Shown here: in pieces, positions 57,495-64,000 of the stretch
Position numbering within the stretch: position 1 is the first letter of the stretch
How the letters are laid out: the number at the start of each line of letters is the position of its first letter
Assembly (NCBI RefSeq): GCF_900099965.1
Contig: NZ_FNDJ01000026.1
Coordinates: 62,001 to 126,000, forward strand
Direction of reading: 5' to 3'
DNA: 64,000 nt
Origin: Nonomuraea jiangxiensis
Lineage (GTDB): Bacteria > Actinomycetota > Actinomycetes > Streptosporangiales > Streptosporangiaceae
Translations under genes and position numbers: made by a program
The notes under the pieces: generated by a model
Databases searched by the model: none
What the model was told of the DNA's origin: nothing
The model's input: the letters and a program-made list of their open reading frames with translations, nothing else

Positions 57495-57976
57495 TGAGCG
57501 AGCTCACGGAGGCGATGGCGCAACTGGCGGCCGGCGTGGCGGTGGTGACCGCCCGCGACGGGCGCGACGACCTCGGTGTCACCGTGTCGGCGCTGATGTC
57601 CGTCTCCCTGGAACCTCCGCTCGTGCTGGTGAGCCTGGCCAGCGGCGGCTACCTCAACGAGGTGCTGCTGCGTCAGGACCGCTGGGCGGCTTCGCTGCTG
57701 TCGGCGGACCAGGCCGCCATCGCCAGCCGCTTCGCCACCGCGGGCCGCCCCAGCGCCCGCCTGCTGGTCGCGGGCATCCCGCACCACCGGGGGCCGCACA
57801 CGGACGCGCTGGTGGTGGAGGACGGAGTGGCCGCCCTGGAGGCCGAGACCACCAAGGTGATCCCGGCCGGCGACCACACGCTCTTCCTGGCCACCGTCCT
57901 CGCGGTCTGCTACGTCAACCCCGCCCTCAACCCCCTGATACGCCTCCGCGGCCGCTACCGCTCAACCGGATCCTGA
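57494..57976 (+). CDS. Flavin reductase family protein
   Basis: A 160-residue split-barrel flavin reductase: AAGVAVVTARDGRDDLGVTVSALMSVSLEPPLVLVSL at the N-terminus, then SLLSADQAAIASRFAT and the C-terminal strand pair. It gives FMNH2 or FADH2 to two-component monooxygenases; no partner oxygenase is near. GTG 57494 is the only start near full family length and directly follows a hairpin. Confidence 0.87.
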   Translation: MSELTEAMAQLAAGVAVVTARDGRDDLGVTVSALMSVSLEPPLVLVSLASGGYLNEVLLRQDRWAASLLSADQAAIASRFATAGRPSARLLVAGIPHHRGPHTDALVVEDGVAALEAETTKVIPAGDHTLFLATVLAVCYVNPALNPLIRLRGRYRSTGS

Positions 57977-58184
57977 CGCCCCCTGCTACCGGGGCTCTCC
58001 GGTGGTGGTCTCGCCGTGCTCGCCGAGGCGGTCCCGTTGTCACCACCTAGACGGTCCAGGAGACGCACGTAACGGCGCCCGGCCCTGTGCGGGTCAGCGG
58101 GCGTTCTCCTGGAGGCGCCCGGCCGGGTGCGGCGGGTGGCGGCCGGCTTGGCTCTGCCGTAAAGGATGAAGGTTTGGGTGTGGG

Positions 58185-59882
58185 TCAGCGGATCGTGTAC
58201 CAGGAGGGGAGCAGGAGGGGGCCGGCGGCGGGGAGGCCGAGTTCGGCGGACAGGCGGGCCAGCGGGCCCCAGGCGTCCATCCGGATCCTCGCCAGGGCGG
58301 CCGACCTGTCCTCGCTGGACTCCGGGCCGCGCAGGCGGTCCAGCGGGTTGAGCCGCGGATAAGTGCGTACGGGGGCGTCCTCGGCCAGGCCCGTGCGCTT
58401 CCTGGCCAGGGCGAGCGCGTCCTCCAGCCCGCCGAGCTCGTCCACCAGGCCGCCCGCCTGGGCGTCGGCGCCGGTCCAGACGCGGCCGCGGGCCAGCTCG
58501 TGGGCGCGTTCGCGGGTGAGGTCGCGGCTCTTGGCCACCTTGCTCACGAAGTCGTCGTAGATGCGGTCGAGCCAGGCGTTCACGCGTTCCCACTGCTCGG
58601 GGGAGAAGCCGCGGGAGGTGGAGAACATACCGGCGTTCGCCCCTTCGGCCACCATCTCCGAATTTATCCCGATTTTTTGGAGCATCTCGGAAATGACGGG
58701 CTTTCCGCCGTACACGCCGATCGAGCCGGTGAGCGTGCCCGGCTGGGCGACGATCACGTCGGCGCCCATCGACACGTAGTAGCCACCGGACGCCGCCAGG
58801 TCTCCCATGGAGACGATCAGCGGCTTGACCTTGCGGGTCAGCACCACCTCGCGCCAGACCGTGTCGCTGGCCACATAGGAGCCGCCGGGGCTGTCCACCC
58901 GGAACACGACGGCCTTGATGTGCTCGTCGCGCCTGGCGGCGCGCAGCGCGGCGCTGATCGTGTCGGAGCCCATCGCCCCGCCCCCGCCCAGCGGGCTGCG
59001 GCCGCTGCGGCCGGTCCTGATCATGCCGGTGCCGTGGACGAGGGCGATCCCGTCGGTCATCGGGTGCGGCAGCTTCCTGACGGCCGCGCCCCTGGCGTAG
59101 CGGGAGACGTACAGGAGGTGGGCCTCGCCGCCCGCGGAGCGCTTGACCTCGTCGTAGACCTCGTCCCGGTAGGCCAGGTGGTCGACCAGCCCGGCCTCCT
59201 GCGCCTCCGCGCTGGAGAACGGGCCGCGGTCGATCAGCTCGCGCACCTTGCCGGGGTCCAGCCGGCGGCCGTCGGCGATGCCCGCGACGAGGGTCTCGGT
59301 GACCGACTCCACGATGCGGCCCGTGGACTCGCGGTGCGGATCGGTCATGTGGTCCTGGGTGAAGGTGTTGACGGCGGTCTTGTACTCGTGGCGCTGGCCG
59401 GCCTCGTAGCCCACGCCCAGCTTGGTCAGCGCCCCCTTGAGGAAGCGCTGCTCCAGGGCCACCCCGGTCAGCCCCACGTCGCCGCTCGGCTGCAGGTAGA
59501 CCCGCTCGAAGGCGCTGGCCAGGTAGTAGGGCACCGTGCCGCCGCCGAACTCGCCGAACGTCTCCGCGAAGGCCACGGTCAGCTTGCCGGAGGCCCTGAA
59601 GTGGATCACGGCCTGGCGCAGCTCCTGCACCATGGCCAGGCCCAGCGGGGCGCCGCCGAGCCGTACGATCAGCGCCTTGACCCTGGAGTCCTGCCTGGCC
59701 CGCTTGAGCCCGGACAGCACGTCGGACAGGCGGGGCTTGCGCATGGACAGGACCGCGGCGAGCGGATCCGTCGGCGGGCCCTCGGTGAGGCCCTCGGTGA
59801 GATCGAGCTCCAGCACCAGCGGGGCGGTGCGCCGCTGGCGAAGCTTGTCGACGGTTTCGAAGATCGCCCTGCCTGCGTCCAT
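58185..59882 (-). CDS. sppA: Signal peptide peptidase SppA (67K type)
   Basis: A 565-residue two-repeat serine protease. The N-terminal half carries the catalytic Lys (EYKTAVNTFTQ, near 167), the C-terminal half the nucleophile Ser (GDLAASGGYYVSMGADVIVA, near 364) and VFRVDSPGGS. SppA degrades cleaved signal peptides at the membrane. Unlike the E. coli enzyme, this product begins MDAGRAIFETVDKL and has no N-terminal membrane anchor, which is usual for the actinobacterial branch but leaves its attachment unclear. Monocistronic. Confidence 0.9.
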   Translation of the reverse strand: MDAGRAIFETVDKLRQRRTAPLVLELDLTEGLTEGPPTDPLAAVLSMRKPRLSDVLSGLKRARQDSRVKALIVRLGGAPLGLAMVQELRQAVIHFRASGKLTVAFAETFGEFGGGTVPYYLASAFERVYLQPSGDVGLTGVALEQRFLKGALTKLGVGYEAGQRHEYKTAVNTFTQDHMTDPHRESTGRIVESVTETLVAGIADGRRLDPGKVRELIDRGPFSSAEAQEAGLVDHLAYRDEVYDEVKRSAGGEAHLLYVSRYARGAAVRKLPHPMTDGIALVHGTGMIRTGRSGRSPLGGGGAMGSDTISAALRAARRDEHIKAVVFRVDSPGGSYVASDTVWREVVLTRKVKPLIVSMGDLAASGGYYVSMGADVIVAQPGTLTGSIGVYGGKPVISEMLQKIGINSEMVAEGANAGMFSTSRGFSPEQWERVNAWLDRIYDDFVSKVAKSRDLTRERAHELARGRVWTGADAQAGGLVDELGGLEDALALARKRTGLAEDAPVRTYPRLNPLDRLRGPESSEDRSAALARIRMDAWGPLARLSAELGLPAAGPLLLPSWYTIR

Positions 59883-60093
59883 AGAGCCACCCTAAGCGAC
59901 GCAATTCGAAATGCGCCGGGGAGTGAGAACCGTTCACGTCCAACCGGGGAAGCGCCCGCGTGCGGGGCTGGATCCAGCGGGACCCCGCATGGGAGTTTCT
60001 TCATGATTCTTCGCCAACACTGATGACGAGTGGTCACTCTCGGCGTAGCGTCGATTACACCGCGATACCTCACGTCGAGAGGTTGGCCTCCCC

Positions 60094-60969
60094 ATGACCA
60101 GTCAAGACAAGATCATGGAAGCCAGGCAAGCGCTTGCCGGCCGGCTCAGGGAACTGCGCGTCAACCGCACCGTGGCCGGTCGGCGCATGACGGGCGACCG
60201 GCTCGCCGAGGCGATGGGCTGGCCGGGTCACCAGGCCATGATCTCCAAGATCGAGACCGCCGCTCAGCTGCCCAGCGTCGAGGACGTACGGACCTGGGCC
60301 ATCGCGTGCGGCGCCGAGGACCAGATCCCCGACCTCATCGCCCAGACACGGGACATCGACTCCATGTACGCCCAGTGGCGCCGGATCGAGCGCACCGGCC
60401 TGGGCGAGATCCAGCAGGCCTTCAAGAGCCTGTACGAGCGCACCAAAGAACTGCGGGTGTGGCAGCACTCGGCGATCCCGGGCCTGCTGCAGACCGAGGA
60501 CTACGCCCGCGCCCACCTGGCCACGATCATCGACTTCCGCGGCATCCCCGACAACCTGGACCGGGCCGTGGCCGCCCGCATGGAGCAGCAGGAGATCCTG
60601 AGCGGGGCCCGCCGGTTCATGTTCCTGCTCGGCGAGCAGGCGCTGCGCACGCCCGTGGTGCCGCTGGAGCGGATGGACGAGCAGCTCGACCGGCTGGCCG
60701 GGTTCACGCGCGAGAGCCCGAACGTCAGCCTCGGCATCCTGCCCGGCACGGCCCGCCCGCCGGTGATGCCGCCGGAGAACTTCTGGATCTACGACGGGGG
60801 CGAGGTCCGCGTGGACGGGGTGGCCGCCCAGTTCCGCCTCAGGAAGCCCGAGGACGTCGCGGTCTACGAGCGGACGTTCGGCGAACTGGCCGACGTGTGC
60901 GTCTACGGGGCGGCGGCGCGGGCGCTCCTGGAGGACGCCCGCCGGGCCCTGCGGGTCGGCGCCGGATGA
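60094..60969 (+). CDS. XRE-family regulator with DUF5753 domain
   Basis: A 291-residue regulator: HTH at residues 15-75 (MTGDRLAEAMGWPGHQAMISKIETAAQ) and DUF5753 domain (LRVWQHSAIPGLLQTEDYARAHL, VSLGILPGTARPPVMP, YERTFGELADVCVYGAAARALL). No DUF397 gene adjoins, unlike the pair at 23 kb, so its partner is elsewhere. Start ATG 60094 follows GAGAGG. Confidence 0.9.
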   Translation: MTSQDKIMEARQALAGRLRELRVNRTVAGRRMTGDRLAEAMGWPGHQAMISKIETAAQLPSVEDVRTWAIACGAEDQIPDLIAQTRDIDSMYAQWRRIERTGLGEIQQAFKSLYERTKELRVWQHSAIPGLLQTEDYARAHLATIIDFRGIPDNLDRAVAARMEQQEILSGARRFMFLLGEQALRTPVVPLERMDEQLDRLAGFTRESPNVSLGILPGTARPPVMPPENFWIYDGGEVRVDGVAAQFRLRKPEDVAVYERTFGELADVCVYGAAARALLEDARRALRVGAG

Positions 60970-61136
60970 GCCCCGGTCGGCAGGGCCCGCCGGTCCCGCT
61001 AGCGCTTGGAGCGCAGGGCCGCGTACCCGTCTTAACTGTTCGTCCGGGGGTTCAGGGGGAGCTTGTCGTCAGAAGTCTATAAATCAGAGAACTGAGGTCA
61101 GTGGGGCGGGAGCGGCGGATCGCCTGAGTCGCCGTT

Positions 61137-62513
61137 TCAGACCCGGGGGTCGGTCGCCGCCATCGCGCGTTCCGCGTCGATGCGGGTCGTGGTCACCTGC
61201 CTGCCCTCCGCGTCGTACCGGATGCCGGGGCCGCTGGTCTGCAGCCGCCGCAGGCTCTCCGCGACCGTCAGGGTCGGGAACGCCTGCTTCATCAGCGCGA
61301 ACAGCCCGGTCACGTGCGGCGCGGCCATCGAGGTGCCGCTCTTGACGCCGTACGTGCCGCCGGGCAACGAGGAGTTGACGTTCACTCCCGGCGCGAGCAG
61401 GTCGAGCATCGGCCCCCGGTTGGTGAACGGGGCCAGCTCGTCCCTGTCGTTGGTGGCGCCCACCGTGACGGCCGTCGAGATGCACGCGGGGTGTGCGACG
61501 CCGTTCTGGAAGCCGTTGTTGCCGGCGGACACCACGGGCGCCACGCCCAGCGCCACCAGGGCGTCGAACTCCGGCTTGAGCGCGCCCGCGGTGGCGTCGG
61601 AGTCGCAGGCCGTGCTGTACGGGCCGCCGCCGCCGAGGCTCAGGTTCACCGCGGCCACGTTGTGGTTCCTCGCCACCCTGGCCACGTATTCGAGCGCCAG
61701 CTTCTGGTCCGAGGTGTAGGTGAGGAAGCAGGGGGTCGAGGCGCCCCTGACCGAGCAGGTCAGGGCGCTGTTCACGCGGCTGAACACCTGGATGGGCAGG
61801 ATGCCGGCGGCCGGGGCGACCCCGTTGGAAGGGGCTCCGGTGGTCATGCGGCCCGCCGCGATGCCGGCCACGTGGGTGCCGTGGGAGCAGGCGTTCGTCG
61901 AGTTGATCAGGCACTGCTGGGTCTCGGCGTCGGCCGAGCCGGGGCCGATCTGGCTGGACTGGTTGTTCGGGCAGAGCGAGCCAGCGCCGTCCGCGGGGTC
62001 GGAGGAGGAGAAGCAGGCCTCGTCCACGAGCCGGCCGGCGAAGTACGGGTGGTCGCGGTCGATGCCCATGTCCAGGATCGCGACCGTCGCGCCGCGGCCG
62101 GTCCAGCCGGCGTCGTTCGCCCGGTTGGAGCGGATCACGTTGGTGGTGACGTCGAGGGTGGGCATGCTCAGCTCGTCCTTGTAGACGGACTGGACACGCG
62201 CGTCCTTCCTGAGCCTGGCCAGCAGTGGGCGGTCCACCTCGGCGACGAAGAAGTGCGGCGACTGGGCCGCCTCCAGAACCTGGCTGCCGGCGGAGGTCTG
62301 TTCGAAGTCCCTGGCGACGGCGGCGACGCTCTGCCCCGGCTTGAGCTGGATGATGGAGCGGACCTTGGACCTCTCCTGGATCTCCGCGATGAGCGCGGGG
62401 CTGATGATCGGGCCGCCCGCGTCCCGGGTGTCGGCCTGGAGCTCCGGGGGCGCGGAGAGCGCGGCGAATGTCATGGCCAGCGTGGCGCAGGCCAGAAGAG
62501 ACCGTAGCCTCAC
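61137..62513 (-). CDS. Secreted subtilisin-like serine protease (S8)
   Basis: A 458-residue pre-pro-protease. Signal peptide MRLRSLLACATLAMTFAALS, an inhibitor-type pro-domain to about 120 (VRSIIQLKPGQSVAAVARDFE, HFFVAEV), then the catalytic domain with Asp in AILDMGIDRDHP (near 147), His in HGTHVAGIAAG (near 209) and Ser in GTSMAAPHVTGLFAL (near 394); the oxyanion Asn is in SAGNNGFQNG. Paired Cys (Cys-rich loops near 170-205 and 255-265) suggest disulfides. Its tandem neighbour is a paralogue. Confidence 0.92.
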   Translation of the reverse strand: MRLRSLLACATLAMTFAALSAPPELQADTRDAGGPIISPALIAEIQERSKVRSIIQLKPGQSVAAVARDFEQTSAGSQVLEAAQSPHFFVAEVDRPLLARLRKDARVQSVYKDELSMPTLDVTTNVIRSNRANDAGWTGRGATVAILDMGIDRDHPYFAGRLVDEACFSSSDPADGAGSLCPNNQSSQIGPGSADAETQQCLINSTNACSHGTHVAGIAAGRMTTGAPSNGVAPAAGILPIQVFSRVNSALTCSVRGASTPCFLTYTSDQKLALEYVARVARNHNVAAVNLSLGGGGPYSTACDSDATAGALKPEFDALVALGVAPVVSAGNNGFQNGVAHPACISTAVTVGATNDRDELAPFTNRGPMLDLLAPGVNVNSSLPGGTYGVKSGTSMAAPHVTGLFALMKQAFPTLTVAESLRRLQTSGPGIRYDAEGRQVTTTRIDAERAMAATDPRV

Positions 62514-62670
62514 GGGTTTCCTCCGAGCGTCGGGGCGGGAAGCCGTGAAGCTCCTCCGCTCCCGGCTGCGTACAGGCGTTTACATCCCCCGTGTGACAAG
62601 TGCGATGTCAGCGACGTATGCAGCCCAGAGAAACGTTGGGGCCCTTTTTGCGGTGACCAGGCCAAAGAAG

Positions 62671-62699
62671 AAAGGCCGGTCGAGAAGCGACCGGCCTTT
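62671..62699 (-). terminator. Terminator of the second protease gene
   Basis: AAAGGCCGGTCG (62671-62682) and CGACCGGCCTTT (62688-62699) form a perfect 12-bp stem with a 5-nt loop; on the minus strand it ends in the pyrimidine/T-rich CCTTTCTTCTTT. It lies 13 bp past the stop of the protease at 62712. Confidence 0.88.
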
Positions 62700-62711
62700 C
62701 GCGATATTTAG

Positions 62712-64000
62712 TTATTTGACGCCTTTGAGGACGTTCTTGGCGGCCTTCTTCAGCGTCGCCGCGGAGGGCTTGCTACTCATCCGCACCTTCTCCGCGGCCG
62801 TCAGCGCGGTGGTGCCGTTCGTGCCGTGCGCCCAGTTCAGCCAGGCCGTGAGCACCGCGCTGTCGAGCGCGGCCTTGCTGGTCTTGGTGTTCTTCAGCAC
62901 CCGGTACGCCTTGCCCAGCGACGACGCCTTCGTCAGCTCGGGGAACACCTTGCTCGCCTTGGCGATCAGCTTCAGGTAGCAGTTGAGCGTGGCGTCCGGG
63001 ATCTTGCCGCTGCTGCGGTGGATCTCGACGGCCCACGCCTTGGCCGCCATCTTCTTGGCGGCCGTGCCGCGCGTGCACACCGCCGCCGTGGTGACCGGGC
63101 TCGGCGTGACGGTCACCGTGACCGTGACGGTGGGCAGCGGCACCGGCTGGCCGGACGGCGCGGGATCCGGCGCCGGGTCGGTCGGGTCGTCGGGCTCGGG
63201 GTCCGGGACGCTGCTGTCGCCGGGGTCGGGCAGCGGGTTCGGGCTCTGGGTGATCGGCGGTTGCGGCGCCGCATCCGCCAGGGCCACCGCCAGGTCCAGG
63301 CGCGGCGTGGTGACCTGGGTGCCGTTGGCCTCGTACACGTACGGCCTGCCGGTCGTCTTCAGCGTGTTGACCAGGTCGGCCATCGGGGTCTGCGGCCCGG
63401 CCTCCTTCATCAGCGCCAGCGCGCCGGCCACGTGCGGGGTCGCCATCGACGTGCCGCTGTAGACGGCCGTGGCGTTGTCCGGCACCGCCGACTCGATGTC
63501 CACGCCCGGCGCGAACAGGTCCACCAGCGACCCGCGGTTGGAGAAGTCCGCGATCGCGTCACCGCCGTCGTTCGCCCCGACGGCCACCGCCGTCGAGATG
63601 CAGGCCGGGTACGACGTCCCCTCGAAATACTCGTTCCCCGCCGCGACCACGGTCGCGGTGCCCCTGGCCAGCAGGGCGTCGATCTTCGGCTTGAAGATCG
63701 CCCCCTCCTCGCTGGCGTCGCAGTCGGTCTCGGTCAGCTCGCCGCCCAGGCTGAGGTTCACGGCGGCGACCGGCTGGCTCAGCCCGGCCACGTAGTCCAT
63801 GGCCTGCCGCAACGACGACTCGAAGGCCAGCAGGCACGACGGCTCGCCGCAGACGTCCTCGTCGTCGAGCCGGCTGAACACCTGCACCGCCACGATGCCC
63901 GCGCCTGGCGCCACGCCACCGCTGCCGGCCGCGATGCCCGCGACATGGGTGCCGTGGTCGCACAGGTTCACGCCGCCGGCCAGGCACTTGGGCGTGGTCG
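62712..64000 (-). CDS. Subtilisin-like serine protease (S8) with C-terminal extension, 5' end outside window
   Basis: At least 429 residues; the reading frame is still open at base 64000, so the signal, pro-domain and catalytic Asp lie outside. Seen here: His in CDHGTHVAGIAAG, Asn in AAGNEYFEG, Ser in YSGTSMATPHVAGALAL. After the protease domain comes a Pro/Asp-rich linker (PDPGDSSVPDPEPDD), a TVTVTVT stretch and an about 110-residue Lys/Ala-rich helical tail found in no standard S8 protease. The upstream neighbour is a paralogue without this tail. Confidence 0.88.
   Translation of the reverse strand, partial: TTPKCLAGGVNLCDHGTHVAGIAAGSGGVAPGAGIVAVQVFSRLDDEDVCGEPSCLLAFESSLRQAMDYVAGLSQPVAAVNLSLGGELTETDCDASEEGAIFKPKIDALLARGTATVVAAGNEYFEGTSYPACISTAVAVGANDGGDAIADFSNRGSLVDLFAPGVDIESAVPDNATAVYSGTSMATPHVAGALALMKEAGPQTPMADLVNTLKTTGRPYVYEANGTQVTTPRLDLAVALADAAPQPPITQSPNPLPDPGDSSVPDPEPDDPTDPAPDPAPSGQPVPLPTVTVTVTVTPSPVTTAAVCTRGTAAKKMAAKAWAVEIHRSSGKIPDATLNCYLKLIAKASKVFPELTKASSLGKAYRVLKNTKTSKAALDSAVLTAWLNWAHGTNGTTALTAAEKVRMSSKPSAATLKKAAKNVLKGVK

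Noticed and set aside
57955..59943. 662-codon frame overlapping sppA on the same strand
   Set aside because: It is a shifted frame of sppA, low in complexity and without domains; the sppA frame has both catalytic motifs.
60997..61009. GCTAGCGCTTGGA, similar to the KstR2 palindrome
   Set aside because: Two or more fixed positions differ, and it lies between the 3' ends of two convergent genes, not in a promoter.
1..64000. tRNA, rRNA, CRISPR arrays, insertion sequences, prophage genes and attachment sites
   Set aside because: I looked for cloverleaf-like segments, regularly spaced repeats, transposase motifs and phage modules and found none. The tandem repeats seen have no unique spacers, so they are not CRISPR arrays.

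Overview
The window reads as chromosomal DNA of a high-GC actinomycete. The evidence is the strong G/C bias at third codon positions, GTG and TTG starts, translationally coupled operons with 1-8 bp overlaps, XRE(DUF5753)/DUF397 regulator pairs with a HATPase partner, a KstR steroid regulator and a mycothiol-type reductase. The gene mix fits Streptosporangiales (Nonomuraea/Actinomadura/Thermomonospora-like), but this placement is inferred from gene content, not from a marker gene. I see no rRNA, tRNA, CRISPR array, insertion sequence or phage gene.

Layout. 0-5.5 kb: B3/B4 protein; ArsR regulator with an MFS exporter; glutathionyl-hydroquinone-reductase-like protein; MBL-fold hydrolase; MFE-2-type SDR (Hsd4A-like). 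5.7-12.7 kb: a ROK-regulated sugar operon (ABC ATPase, permease, binding protein, Gfo/Idh/MocA oxidoreductase, TIM-barrel isomerase). 12.8-15.7 kb: CutA-like protein; a KstR-box operon PPOX-ferredoxin-Zn alcohol dehydrogenase; a small methyltransferase. 15.8-21.3 kb: DUF1702 protein, alpha/alpha-toroid prenyltransferase-like protein, methyltransferase and GT4 glycosyltransferase, divergent from GDP-mannose 4,6-dehydratase, possibly a glycoconjugate pathway. 21.4-26.7 kb: AraC/DUF2000, DUF397/XRE/HATPase and an AbiEi/DUF559 protein. 27.0-28.3 kb: a CYP125/142-like P450 behind KstR- and KstR2-type palindromes.

28.6-36.4 kb is a non-phosphorylative L-fucose operon: diketo-deoxyfuconate hydrolase, fuconate dehydratase, SDR, three-gene sugar ABC importer and aldo/keto reductase. 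Its probable FadR/GntR regulator lies at 39.1-39.8 kb, and a near copy of that regulator's own palindrome sits in the operon promoter. Between them are a LigD-phosphoesterase/pseudo-ligase and an HTH regulator/SDR pair.

39.8-51.6 kb is the core steroid side-chain locus: MBL-fold paralogue, fadA5, SigG-like ECF sigma factor, MDR oxidoreductase, kstR, and a divergent operon fadD17-chsE1-chsE2-chsH2-chsH1-ltp2. This matches the mycobacterial igr logic: CoA activation, alpha2beta2 dehydrogenase, DUF35/MaoC hydratase, and retro-aldolase removing the last C3 unit. KstR-like boxes tie the P450, the PPOX-ferredoxin-ADH operon, fadA5, kstR and fadD17 into one candidate regulon.

51.7-64 kb: conserved hypothetical; membrane-anchored sigma-factor-like protein; glycine-betaine/choline-type ABC operon; flavin reductase; SppA peptidase; XRE regulator; two subtilisin-like proteases, the second running off the window. 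Short tandem repeats recur just downstream of genes (15.7, 26.7 and 31.6-31.9 kb) and inside genes (chsE1, chsH2). They are the most unusual structural feature of the window.
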